Positions 34,129 through 42,140 of a stretch of DNA of 64,000 nucleotides are shown piece after piece. The notes beneath the pieces are model-generated. The model was not told where the DNA came from. It saw only the letters and a list, made by a program, of their open reading frames with translations, and made no database searches. Position numbers and translations under genes: made by a program. Each line of letters begins with the position of its first letter. Positions within the stretch are counted from its first letter, which is position 1. Source of the DNA: an uncultured Atopobiaceae bacterium (GTDB lineage Bacteria; Actinomycetota; Coriobacteriia; Coriobacteriales; Atopobiaceae); contig CAJTTF010000001.1 of assembly GCA_910579165.1 (NCBI GenBank), forward strand, positions 186,001 through 250,000, given 5' to 3'.

Positions 34129-35036
34129 TGGCTTTTGCGCTTTTGGCTTGTGTATTTCTCACGGCTAGAGAAACGGTGCGCCCCCTTACGCAAGATCGCA
34201 TTCATTACTATGTCAGAAAAGTGGGGACCCTTGGAGGCATTTCTTATCTTGAGCGAATCCAGGTTTTTTGTGAGGCACGCGATACCATCGTTGTCTATGC
34301 GCAAAGGCAGCATGTCATGGGCGATGCATTCAGCTCCTTCACTAAGCGGGACATGACGGTGGTTCTTGCGCTAACGATAGTCTGCGCTGGTATAGCCTGC
34401 TGCATCATTGTGCAAAACCCTGCATTTTTCTTTCTTGGATGCTTGGTTGCGTTTTTTGGCGTCATTGCGCTGGGGCGAATGCTCAAACAAAAGGAGAAAG
34501 AGCAGCTTGCAAAAGAAGTACCTCAGGTTTTTCGCTTATTGAGCGGCGCGTTAACCTCAGGTCAGACGCTTACGCAAGCGATAGAGTATGTAGGCAGGCG
34601 AGGAACCGGAGAGATCGCCGTTGCTTTTGCTCAGGGTTCGCTCGAAATACAATGTGGCGGAAATGCGGCGCATGTTCTCGATAGTGTTGCTGCCCGTATA
34701 GACGCTCCTTCCTTGAAGTTGCTCTCTTGCGTTCTGCAAATATCACAGCGTACAGGCGCCCCGCTTGCGGATCTCCTGGAGCGTGGGGCACAACTTGTTG
34801 AGGATCAGAGTAATCTTAAGCAATTGCTTAATACAAAGACGGCTCAGGTTCGCTTTTCTGCGCAGGTCGTCATGATTTTACCGGCGCTCCTCGTAGGCCT
34901 TTTGGCTCTCTTATCTCCAGATTTTCAGTCGGGTGTTATGAGCCCTCTAGGGTTTGGCGCAATTTGTGTCGCTGCTGTTCTAGACAGTATCGCCTTCCTC
35001 AGCATGAAGAAGATAATGGCTTGTGTGAATGTCTAG
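34104..35036 (+). CDS. tadB: Tad membrane platform protein TadB
   Basis: 310 aa. Type II secretion F-domain protein: two central helices about residues 88-130, a cytosolic F domain (PQVFRLLSGALTSGQTLTQA, TGAPLADLLERGAQLVEDQS), and C-terminal helices. It forms the inner-membrane platform with TadC. Starts inside the end of cpaF and overlaps tadC by eight bases, indicating coupled translation. Confidence 0.88.
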   Translation: MVLDICLMMAFALLACVFLTARETVRPLTQDRIHYYVRKVGTLGGISYLERIQVFCEARDTIVVYAQRQHVMGDAFSSFTKRDMTVVLALTIVCAGIACCIIVQNPAFFFLGCLVAFFGVIALGRMLKQKEKEQLAKEVPQVFRLLSGALTSGQTLTQAIEYVGRRGTGEIAVAFAQGSLEIQCGGNAAHVLDSVAARIDAPSLKLLSCVLQISQRTGAPLADLLERGAQLVEDQSNLKQLLNTKTAQVRFSAQVVMILPALLVGLLALLSPDFQSGVMSPLGFGAICVAAVLDSIAFLSMKKIMACVNV

Positions 35037-35847
35037 CGTAATGGAAGCCGTATTTCTCATACTAACAGCGGGGCTTGTTGGCTATCTGGCTTATTCTTAT
35101 CTATTTGTGCGAAAGAGCCCCGTGCAACGCCATACGGGGGCTGGTGATTCTTTGCCAAACGAGTTGGTATCTTTTGGAGGAAAGTCGGAAAACAACAGTA
35201 CGCTCAAAAGAGACGAACAGAAAGAAATTGAAGAAATTATGCATAAGATCCTGACGGGCGACTCTAATAATGTCTTATCCTCACGCCAAATAACATCTTC
35301 AAACATAGTTTCCGCTACATCTATCCAGTCCATGCGCACTGCCCTCTATGGCTGGTTCTTTAAAACGTTTTTAGCCGAGGAAAGACGTGTACGCATGCAA
35401 GCACAATGCCTGCGTGAGTTTCCTGAGATGCTTGATATTCTCACCCTCGGCCTTAAGGCTGGCTTGAGTTTTGATGGATCTTTGGAGCTCTATACCAGCC
35501 GCTATACTTCCACGCTTGCTTTACTTCTATCTCAAGGCATGATCGTTTGGAAGCTAGGTCTGTCTAGTAGGGTCGATGTGCTTGATACGCTCTCCTCACA
35601 CTTAAAGATAGGAGCGTTTACACGTTTCTTTATGGCGGTGACAGAGTCGCTTGAGTTTGGAATTCCCTTAGCTGATTCTCTCTCACGCCAGTCTACAGAG
35701 ATACGTCGCGAACAGCGTTTACAGGTAGAAGAAGGAATTGAAAAGATACCAGTAAAGATGCTTATTCCTATGGGGGTATTCGTCGTTCCTGCAATGCTCC
35801 TTGCCATTCTTGGGCCCCTACTCTCTTCTGCACTCAAGATGGGTTAA
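35029..35847 (+). CDS. tadC: Tad membrane platform protein TadC
   Basis: 272 aa. One N-terminal membrane helix (AVFLILTAGLVGYLAYSYLF), a cytosolic region with the F-domain pattern FPEMLDILTLGLKAGLSFDG and FGIPLADSLSRQSTEIR, and a C-terminal helix (IPMGVFVVPAMLLAILGPLL). It partners TadB. An 80-base gap with no visible terminator precedes flp. Confidence 0.88.
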   Translation: MSSVMEAVFLILTAGLVGYLAYSYLFVRKSPVQRHTGAGDSLPNELVSFGGKSENNSTLKRDEQKEIEEIMHKILTGDSNNVLSSRQITSSNIVSATSIQSMRTALYGWFFKTFLAEERRVRMQAQCLREFPEMLDILTLGLKAGLSFDGSLELYTSRYTSTLALLLSQGMIVWKLGLSSRVDVLDTLSSHLKIGAFTRFFMAVTESLEFGIPLADSLSRQSTEIRREQRLQVEEGIEKIPVKMLIPMGVFVVPAMLLAILGPLLSSALKMG

Positions 35848-35927
35848 AGAGGAACCAGCATCGCAAAAAGAAAGAAGAGAAAACAAACGCAGAGACAGCA
35901 TACGAAATAACTAAGAGAGGAGTAGAA

Positions 35928-36134
35928 ATGAAAAGAAGAAAACGAGTGAACGAGATAGTTCAACGCATCAAACATTGGTTAATAACTATGAAAAGCGACT
36001 CTGGCCAAGGTACTACTGAGTACGCCATTCTCGTAGGCGTTCTAGTGCTAATAGCTATCGTCGCCGTCATAGCTTTTAAAGACAAGATTGCAGAGCTTTG
36101 GAATTCCATCGCAGATGGGATCAATTCCCTGTGA
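35928..36134 (+). CDS. flp: Flp-type major pilin
   Basis: 68 aa, AGAGAGGAGTAGAA before ATG. Prepilin with a positively charged leader (about 27 residues) ending at the cleavage motif SGQGTTEYAIL, with the conserved Glu at position 5 after the probable G/Q cut, followed by one hydrophobic helix (AILVGVLVLIAIVAVIAF). It is the structural subunit of the Tad pilus. Its TGA overlaps the GTG of the next gene (GTGA). No prepilin peptidase gene is in this window. Confidence 0.92.
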   Translation: MKRRKRVNEIVQRIKHWLITMKSDSGQGTTEYAILVGVLVLIAIVAVIAFKDKIAELWNSIADGINSL

Positions 36135-36712
36135 GCAGCTTGCTAAAAAGGCGGAAGCGCCTGGTGTGTCATCCGCGCACCGTTCTCTTCTTTTTTGGCC
36201 TTCTTGGTGCGGGATGCTTGGTCCTTTTTATCTTCGGACGTTTCCCCTCCGGAAGTCAGGAAGAGGCTAAGGGGAACGCTGGATTGACGGCAGCTCAATT
36301 CCATGAGGTGCAATCAGTTCGCGACGAAATTCTGGAACAAGTCCGTAAAAAGGAGTCGCTATCTGCACGTGAGGTTTCTGTTCTCCAAGAAGAGCTGAAC
36401 AACGCTTTGAGTGACGGGAAACTACACATACAAACAGCAACACATTTATCAGGTTTGACGGAAACAGTAAGCGAATTCCTCAGGTGCGAAAAAGGGAAAG
36501 CTGACGATGTCTTGATATGGTCAGGGTATCTTGGGCTTTTAGGGGAAAGCTGGGGAGCTCTCCTTAAAACACCTGAAGGAGTCGAGATCGTAACGTTTTC
36601 AGAATCTTCAACGACAAAAGAGGGTGCATCTATAAGCGAACATCAAGCGGCACAGAATCCAGAGCTTACTTTTGAGGAGAGGGCAGCTCTCTTTCAGGGT
36701 GACTGGCAATAG
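36131..36712 (+). CDS. Single-span membrane protein of the Tad locus, unknown function
   Basis: 193 aa from GTG 36131, which overlaps the flp stop. A basic N-terminus (LLKRRKRLVCHPR) and a transmembrane helix (TVLFFFGLLGAGCLVLFIF) precede a soluble alpha-helical part without a known domain (ARREVSVLQEELNNAL-like segment, LIWSGYLGLLGESWGALLK). Coupled translation with the pilin suggests a pilus-assembly role. An ATG at 36098 in the same frame would extend into flp and lacks support. Confidence 0.65.
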   Translation: MSSLLKRRKRLVCHPRTVLFFFGLLGAGCLVLFIFGRFPSGSQEEAKGNAGLTAAQFHEVQSVRDEILEQVRKKESLSAREVSVLQEELNNALSDGKLHIQTATHLSGLTETVSEFLRCEKGKADDVLIWSGYLGLLGESWGALLKTPEGVEIVTFSESSTTKEGASISEHQAAQNPELTFEERAALFQGDWQ

Positions 36713-36776
36713 CACCTACCTTTGCCCAAAGAGACTTGTACACAAACGCATCTTGGATTAGAGAAGAGATTGGACG

Positions 36777-37148
36777 ATGCTAAAACGTTCGAGTAAAAGA
36801 AAGAGCAAGAGCAAAAGCAAAATGGATATCAAAACACGAGCGACGCTTCTTCATGAAATAACGCATTGTCACGATTTGTGTGATTTGGCTTCTTTTTTCG
36901 GTTTTGTCTCACACTCATTTGCCAGTGAAAGAGAGAAACGCATTTGGGGGATTGCACAGGAGGAAGCAGGACAATCGACCGTAGAATTCGTTGTTATTTT
37001 TTGCGCGCTGCTTGGAATGACGGTAGCCTTCATCGCCTTTTTTAGTGCAGGCGTCGACGGCGTGTTTATGCACCTTGCAGCCATTGCTTCTTCACACACC
37101 TCAGGTATTTCGCCAATAGGAATGATGAAGGATGTTTTGCTTTATTAA
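36777..37148 (+). CDS. TadE-like pseudopilin
   Basis: 123 aa. A Lys/Ser-rich start (KRKSKSKSK) and a 60-residue leader precede EEAGQSTVEFVVIFCALLGM, a prepilin-type motif with Glu after the hydrophobic start, and one membrane helix. TadE-family minor pilins share this architecture. The leader is unusually long, so an internal start such as the Met at residue 16 is possible. It overlaps the next gene by 17 bases. Confidence 0.65.
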   Translation: MLKRSSKRKSKSKSKMDIKTRATLLHEITHCHDLCDLASFFGFVSHSFASEREKRIWGIAQEEAGQSTVEFVVIFCALLGMTVAFIAFFSAGVDGVFMHLAAIASSHTSGISPIGMMKDVLLY

Positions 37149-37647
37149 TTCATACAGAAAGTTAAGCTCACGGAGAATCTCTTGTGGTGAATCCGGTCAG
37201 GCAAGCGTAGAAGCAGCCATCTTGCTGCCATCGCTTCTTTTCATAATAGGTCTGATGGCGCAGCCAATTTGTATCTTTTATACCCGCACCGTTATGAATA
37301 CTGCCGCCTCGGAGGCCGCGCGTCTTGTTCTCACGCAGAGCAATCACGTGAGCAAAGACGATATTGATGCCTTTATCTTGCGCCGCCTGCGCGCTATCCC
37401 TCCCTTGACCATCTTTCATGAGGGAGGAGAGGAGGGCTGGGAGATAACGCTAGGAGAGAGTGAAAAGCTGATAGAAATAGCGATCACGTCCAAAATTAAA
37501 CCTTTGCCACTCGTTGGCATATTCAGCGCCGCACTTACCGGAGCAACCGGTGGCCTTGGAACGATTTCCGTCCATGTTGCAGAGCCCCTAAGGCCCGGGT
37601 GGCTCAGCGGCGGTTACGAGGATTGGGTTGAGCAATGGGGAGATTAA
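37132..37647 (+). CDS. tadE: TadE-family minor pilin
   Basis: 171 aa. Leader ending in SGQASVEAAILLPSLLFIIGLM, a TadE motif (Gly-Gln-Ala-Ser-Val-Glu), followed by PICIFYTRTVMNTAASEAAR and a small extracellular domain. TadE proteins act as minor subunits or anchors of the pilus. It overlaps the following gene by 13 bases. Confidence 0.8.
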   Translation: MFCFINSYRKLSSRRISCGESGQASVEAAILLPSLLFIIGLMAQPICIFYTRTVMNTAASEAARLVLTQSNHVSKDDIDAFILRRLRAIPPLTIFHEGGEEGWEITLGESEKLIEIAITSKIKPLPLVGIFSAALTGATGGLGTISVHVAEPLRPGWLSGGYEDWVEQWGD

Positions 37648-39677
37648 CGAAGAGACCCCTCGACATGTTTCTCGAGGAAGATGGTTACACCTCCATTACA
37701 GTGGGGCTTGCCCTTGCGATGAGCCTCGTGCTGATGTTTGGTCTTGTCTGCGTACAATGGTCATCGTCTAAGGCAGCGGATATACAAAACGTTGCAGATG
37801 CAAGTGCTCTTGCGGGTGCTCAAAATGTAAAGGCCTTTACTACTGTTGCGCAAGTAAGTGATTCTTGCGTCCTCACACTTGGTCTTACAGGAATGCTCGT
37901 TATGGGGGCGGGTCTCATTACAAGTGCGGTACCGGGCTTGCAAGGAGCTGGTGTAAAGCTCACATCAGCAGGAGCAGACATTCTGCGCTCCCGCCAAGAG
38001 TTTGCACAAAGTGCCTCAGAAGGACTGCAAACGCTCGAATCTTTTTTGCCAGCTGCTATCGCTGCGAGCGGCTGTGCAGTTGTGAAAGCAAATCAAGAAG
38101 GCAGTCTCAGCTACTGGGGAGTTGCTCTTCCTTTTCCAGAGACGTCCCTCTCTACGTACGACACAGCAAGCGACTTAGATATGAAAGAGCTAGAAGAAAA
38201 GAGCACAGAAGTTGCAAAGAAGGCTGAAGAAGCAGAGGTTTCTAAAAAAGAGATGAATGATTCGCTTGAGCGTGCGTGGCGCGCAGATTGCGTTGATGAC
38301 CCTTATTGCATGAGGTCCCGCGCAGAATCCTTGGCACATCTTACTCCAGATAAAAACCCTAACTATGCAATCCCTGATAACTGGACGTTTGGAGTAGCGC
38401 TCATGCGTAGCCGCGCATATTATCAAGCGCGCGCAGCGCTCGAGCAACCAATTTCAACTTCGATTGAGGAGCAGGCGAACTCAGCGATGCGCAAGAGTTT
38501 CTACCTCTTCGCTACACAAGCAATGATGGAGGGTTACTACACAGAGAACCTCGATGGGACCGTTTCTATATCGCTCCCTGATCTTCCTCATAATACTGAG
38601 GAAACGCAGGCCTCAAAGCTTTTCTCGGAAACGTTATGGCCAAAAAGCATAGAGACAGAAGGAGCTGTTCTTCATGCCTATTCTGCCTGCCCCGGGCTCC
38701 ATAATTCTAGCGGCGCGGCAAGCCTAAAGGAGGCACTTCAAGGAGGTTATAGGACCTGTCCTGTTTGTAAATTCGATCTAGCCGCTATGGGAAAGACCGC
38801 CTCTGCCAGCACCAATATAAACAATGGCTATGAGCACTATTGGCGCATCGTTGTGGAAGAATCCAAGAAATATCAGGATGCGAAGAAGGCTTACGAGGAG
38901 GCTACAAAAGCGATTAAGGCTCTAGCCGAGAAGGGCGCGGACGCTTTTGATAAAGCTATTCAGGCTTTAGGCGTTAAGCGCCCGCGCATTTGCCCTCCTG
39001 GCGCATGGGGCGTCATAGGTGCCTGCGTACGTGGTGAAGCGGATCTTCCTCAAAAACTGTCTAGTGCCTTTTCGCAAACGGAGCCCCTTCCAACAGGAGC
39101 TGCCATTTCGGGGGCGACGCTCGCGGTGGATGCGGCAACTGGTGAAAACAATGTGCTTGCGCGCTTTTTTGATGCGCTCCACACCGAGGGGACGGCCACT
39201 GATGATGACTTTGCCGGAGCGCTCGGGTCTGCCTTCGATGGTATTTGTGGTCTCTGGGGGAGTCTTCTTATGGCCTATCAGGCCGGATTTGAGAAAATTT
39301 CAGACGCAGGTAGTTCGTTCTTTGACGGGCTTAAAGCAGTAGGTGCCACCCCTCTTGGTGGATGGCTCTCTCAGAAGTTGAGTTCCATCGTGGGTGCTCT
39401 CGGGCTTGAACCTGCTGACTTACGTCTTCGCAAGCCTGTGCTCTGCAACACGCAGGATATTCTAGAAAAAGATGGTCTCGATACATCGTATGTGCGAGAG
39501 GTGGTCCAACAGCTCCCTGCAAGTGGCAGTCCGGATGACATTTTGAAAAGTTTCTCTCGGATGATAGAGGAGACCTACAACGACGACGAGGTTGTTATTG
39601 CCGAACTTCCTATCCCGGGCACATCTTTAAAAATCCCTTTTTCTATTTCTATAAAAAAGCTTCTGGGAGTCCTCTAA
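37635..39677 (+). CDS. Large TadG-like pilus-locus protein
   Basis: 680 aa. The N-terminus (TSITVGLALAMSLVLMFGLVCVQWSSSKAADIQNVADASALAGAQ, in parts) is the hydrophobic helix plus AADAAALAGA-type motif of TadG/Tad-domain proteins. The rest is extracellular, with a coiled-coil (MKELEEKSTEVAKKAEEA), two further Lys/Ala helices, and a CPGLHNSSG...CPVCKFD segment near residues 351-380 that looks like a metal site. No VWA domain is evident, unlike classical TadG. Probably a surface-exposed or tip component; inference. Confidence 0.65.
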   Translation: MGRLTKRPLDMFLEEDGYTSITVGLALAMSLVLMFGLVCVQWSSSKAADIQNVADASALAGAQNVKAFTTVAQVSDSCVLTLGLTGMLVMGAGLITSAVPGLQGAGVKLTSAGADILRSRQEFAQSASEGLQTLESFLPAAIAASGCAVVKANQEGSLSYWGVALPFPETSLSTYDTASDLDMKELEEKSTEVAKKAEEAEVSKKEMNDSLERAWRADCVDDPYCMRSRAESLAHLTPDKNPNYAIPDNWTFGVALMRSRAYYQARAALEQPISTSIEEQANSAMRKSFYLFATQAMMEGYYTENLDGTVSISLPDLPHNTEETQASKLFSETLWPKSIETEGAVLHAYSACPGLHNSSGAASLKEALQGGYRTCPVCKFDLAAMGKTASASTNINNGYEHYWRIVVEESKKYQDAKKAYEEATKAIKALAEKGADAFDKAIQALGVKRPRICPPGAWGVIGACVRGEADLPQKLSSAFSQTEPLPTGAAISGATLAVDAATGENNVLARFFDALHTEGTATDDDFAGALGSAFDGICGLWGSLLMAYQAGFEKISDAGSSFFDGLKAVGATPLGGWLSQKLSSIVGALGLEPADLRLRKPVLCNTQDILEKDGLDTSYVREVVQQLPASGSPDDILKSFSRMIEETYNDDEVVIAELPIPGTSLKIPFSISIKKLLGVL

Positions 39678-40159
39678 TGCATACGCTAAGTATTATGCGC
39701 ACACTTACAAAGGAAACGGGTCAGATGACCGTAGAACTGGCCTTTCTAATACCTGTGGTTATCGTGGTTGCACTAATCATTGTCAATCTAGGCTTTTTTA
39801 CGTCCGCATGCGCGCAATTTGACCGCGCGGCTGCTGATCTGACCTTGTCACACGGTGCTGCTCCCTCAAACGAGCAAAGCAGCACACAGGTTCAGGCGGA
39901 AATACAATCGTCCCTCCAGCAGGTAATGGGGGAGCATGTCGATGTTGATGTAGCGTTGCAACACATTGATGCCACTAAAACAAGTGCGCTCTTTACGCTC
40001 AACCCAACACACATTCAAGTGAGGTGTACGATGCATTTTCATCCCGTCCCCTCAAGCTTTTCCATTTCAGGCATTTCGTTGAACGCGCCGCTTGAATTGA
40101 TTCATGAGAAAAGCCTCGTGATTGATTTAGGCCCAGCAGGCGTAGGAGTTGATTCATGA
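39677..40159 (+). CDS. TadE/TadF-like minor pilin
   Basis: 160 aa, start overlaps the previous stop (TAATG). Short leader then TGQMTVELAFLIPVVIVVALIIVNLGFF, the TadE-type motif with the helix, and a 110-residue extracellular region. It is the third pseudopilin of the locus. Overlaps the next gene by four bases. Confidence 0.78.
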   Translation: MHTLSIMRTLTKETGQMTVELAFLIPVVIVVALIIVNLGFFTSACAQFDRAAADLTLSHGAAPSNEQSSTQVQAEIQSSLQQVMGEHVDVDVALQHIDATKTSALFTLNPTHIQVRCTMHFHPVPSSFSISGISLNAPLELIHEKSLVIDLGPAGVGVDS

Positions 40160-40719
40160 GTCTAGAACAAAAGAGTAATTTGAACCCGAGAAATAGCAAT
40201 TTGAACTTAAAAAAGCTATTTGAACGCAAAGAAGAACAACTTGAACTCGAGAACAATGAAGAAAATTGTATAAAAGTAATCGTGGCATCCACCTTTTTTC
40301 ATCGAAGTCTAGGGTTAATTTCAAAACAATTCCCAATAAGCTTGAGACTGATTTCAAAGAAAAAGCAGCAAAGCTTGGGGCTAATTCCAGAACGGCTTCA
40401 ACAAAGGCTAAGGCTAATTCTAAAACGATCTTGGCGCTGCGCTGGATCGCCCGCAGAGTATACGACTCTTTCCCCCTCAACCCCGGGCCCCGACGCTTTG
40501 TTTTTTCCGTGCTGTCAATCACTCCATACGATAGGCATGGTGCGCAGCGTTGATATTGCCTTCATAGATGCTCAGAATCGCGTCCTTGCATCCCGCCGAG
40601 AAGTGCCACCCTTGCAAATTGTGTCCTGTCCTGGTGCAAGCGGTGCCCTTGAGCGCTTCTCGCAAGACTCGTTGTGGCCAGAGCAAGGGGAGATTGTAAG
40701 GTTGACCGAAGTCAAATAA
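40156..40719 (+). CDS. DUF192 protein with a repeat-replaced N-terminus
   Basis: 187 aa, ATG overlapping the preceding stop (ATGA). Residues about 108-175 match DUF192: ALFFPCCQSLHTIGM, VDIAFIDAQNRVL, VPPLQIVSCPGASGALE. The usual N-terminal strands of DUF192 are missing; instead there are a 19-21-bp Leu/Asn-rich array (LNPRNSNLNLKKLFER) and four 11-residue repeats (SLGLISKQFPI type). The domain function is unknown; its place inside the Tad operon suggests an envelope role. Either the N-terminus has been overwritten or the protein folds differently. Confidence 0.6.
   Translation: MSLEQKSNLNPRNSNLNLKKLFERKEEQLELENNEENCIKVIVASTFFHRSLGLISKQFPISLRLISKKKQQSLGLIPERLQQRLRLILKRSWRCAGSPAEYTTLSPSTPGPDALFFPCCQSLHTIGMVRSVDIAFIDAQNRVLASRREVPPLQIVSCPGASGALERFSQDSLWPEQGEIVRLTEVK
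40178..40246 (+). repeat. 19-21-bp degenerate repeat, four units
   Basis: The core TTTGAAC/CTTGAAC recurs with its surrounding octamer at 40178, 40199, 40218 and 40239. Spacing of 21, 19 and 21 bases means not every unit preserves the frame. It lies at the 5' end of the DUF192 gene. Confidence 0.65.
40305..40436 (+). repeat. 33-bp tandem repeat, four units, in the DUF192 gene
   Basis: Units start at 40305, 40338, 40371 and 40404 and each begins AAG followed by a C/T-T-rich core and a TTTCAAA or TTCTAAA-like segment. They encode RSLGLISKQFPI, SLRLISKKKQQ, SLGLIPERLQQ and RLRLILKRSW. The unit length equals that of the unrelated array in the acyltransferase gene. Confidence 0.85.
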
Positions 40720-40735
40720 CGAAGAAGGAGAAAAC

Positions 40736-40939
40736 ATGAAGAAGAACACTATTGTTGAATGCCCCGAATGCGGTGCAACTATGCCATCTTCGGCACGAAC
40801 CTGTTTTGTCTGTGGGTTTGAACAGGTCTCCCTACCAGTAGCAGAAGCAAAACTTGGTGGGGAGAACGCAGCCACTCAAGAAAAGACAATAACGTGCAGT
40901 GGTCCTCTTAAACTCATCATTACTATCTCTCAGGATTAA
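40736..40939 (+). CDS. Small zinc-ribbon protein at the end of the Tad operon
   Basis: 67 aa, AGAAGGAGAAAAC before ATG, 16 bases after the DUF192 gene. Two cysteine pairs (CPECGAT and CFVCGFE) form a zinc ribbon of the kind found on small adaptor proteins; the last 30 residues are unremarkable. It could regulate or scaffold the pilus genes. The function is unknown. Confidence 0.7.
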   Translation: MKKNTIVECPECGATMPSSARTCFVCGFEQVSLPVAEAKLGGENAATQEKTITCSGPLKLIITISQD

Positions 40940-40969
40940 TAGGACCGCTTGCGCTATATGGATCCAGCT

Positions 40970-41965
40970 CTAGGAGACAATGTTGGGCGCTGGCAACTGT
41001 TCGAGATTTCCCTTGGCAAAAGCTTGCGCATTCGTGAGCGTGGTGTTTGCAATTGCGGCCAAAGCCTCTTTGGTAAAGAATGCTTGATGGCTTGTGAGTA
41101 CAACATTGGGGAAGGCGCAAAGCGTCGAAACTACCGATTCAAATACTGCCGACGATCGATCCCTAAAGACATTGGGCTCTTCTTCCTCGTACACATCAAT
41201 GCCACAGGCACCAATTTTATGTGAGCGAATACCTTCAATTAAATCCTGAGTATCGACGAGACCCCCGCGGGCTGTGTTTACAAAGATGACTCCATCTTTC
41301 ATTTTTGCTATAGAATCCGCGTTAATCATATGATAGTTGGATTCAAAGAGGGGGCAATGGAGCGAGATGAGGTCAGATTCTCGAAGGAGTTGATCAAGCT
41401 CAACATATTCTACGAAATCCAAATCTGGGTTGTGATAGCTGTCATAACCTAGCACCTTCATGCCCATGCCATGCACAATGTGGCACATGGCCGCCCCAAT
41501 CTTTCCCGTCCCCACAATGCCAGCGGTTTTTCCGTGTAGCGTTGTGCCTAAAAGCCCACTGAGAGCAAAGTCATTCTCGCGTACGCGGTTATATCCTTTC
41601 ACAATATGACGATCAGCAGCAAGCGCAAGACCTATTGCGTGTTCAGCAATAGCCTCAGGCGAATAACCGGGGACACGCAACACGGTCATGCCGAGATTTT
41701 TAGCTGTTTCCATGTTGATAGCGTCGTAGCCTGCACACCGCATGAGAATGCATTTGATATTGAAACCCGCAAGGATTTCAAGGGTGAGAGCACCTAGATC
41801 TGAATTTACAAATGCACAAATTGCATCGTATCCCTTTGCGAGTGAAGCTGTCACAGGATTTATGTCTGCTTCCAGGTAATCAATATGTATATCAGGAAAA
41901 TTTTTAAGCTGTTCCTCAAAAGCGTTCTTATCGTAGTCGTAGGTATCGTAAAAAAGAATCTTCAT
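40970..41965 (-). CDS. ldhA: D-lactate dehydrogenase (2-hydroxyacid dehydrogenase family)
   Basis: 331 aa. NAD-binding motif GIVGTGKIG, catalytic Arg in VNTARGGLVD, Glu in GIDVYEEEEP and His in LTSHQAFFTKEA, the last being the D-lactate dehydrogenase subfamily signature. It reduces pyruvate to D-lactate and regenerates NAD+ in fermentation. It is convergent with the Tad operon and divergent from the P-type ATPase. Other D-2-hydroxyacid activities cannot be excluded. Confidence 0.88.
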   Translation of the reverse strand: MKILFYDTYDYDKNAFEEQLKNFPDIHIDYLEADINPVTASLAKGYDAICAFVNSDLGALTLEILAGFNIKCILMRCAGYDAINMETAKNLGMTVLRVPGYSPEAIAEHAIGLALAADRHIVKGYNRVRENDFALSGLLGTTLHGKTAGIVGTGKIGAAMCHIVHGMGMKVLGYDSYHNPDLDFVEYVELDQLLRESDLISLHCPLFESNYHMINADSIAKMKDGVIFVNTARGGLVDTQDLIEGIRSHKIGACGIDVYEEEEPNVFRDRSSAVFESVVSTLCAFPNVVLTSHQAFFTKEALAAIANTTLTNAQAFAKGNLEQLPAPNIVS

Positions 41966-42140
41966 GATAGTTCCTTACTCGTAGCGTCGCTTTTCATTGA
42001 TCGTTACTGCTCGTTGCTGCTTTTTAGCTCGTTTCTTATAAAAGCTTGGCAGTAACTACTGTTTTAACCCAATTTAGCCCATCATAAACATCTACACTTG
42101 GGGAAAAAGAAAAGCACCATTCATGAGAGTAGGTTTATGC

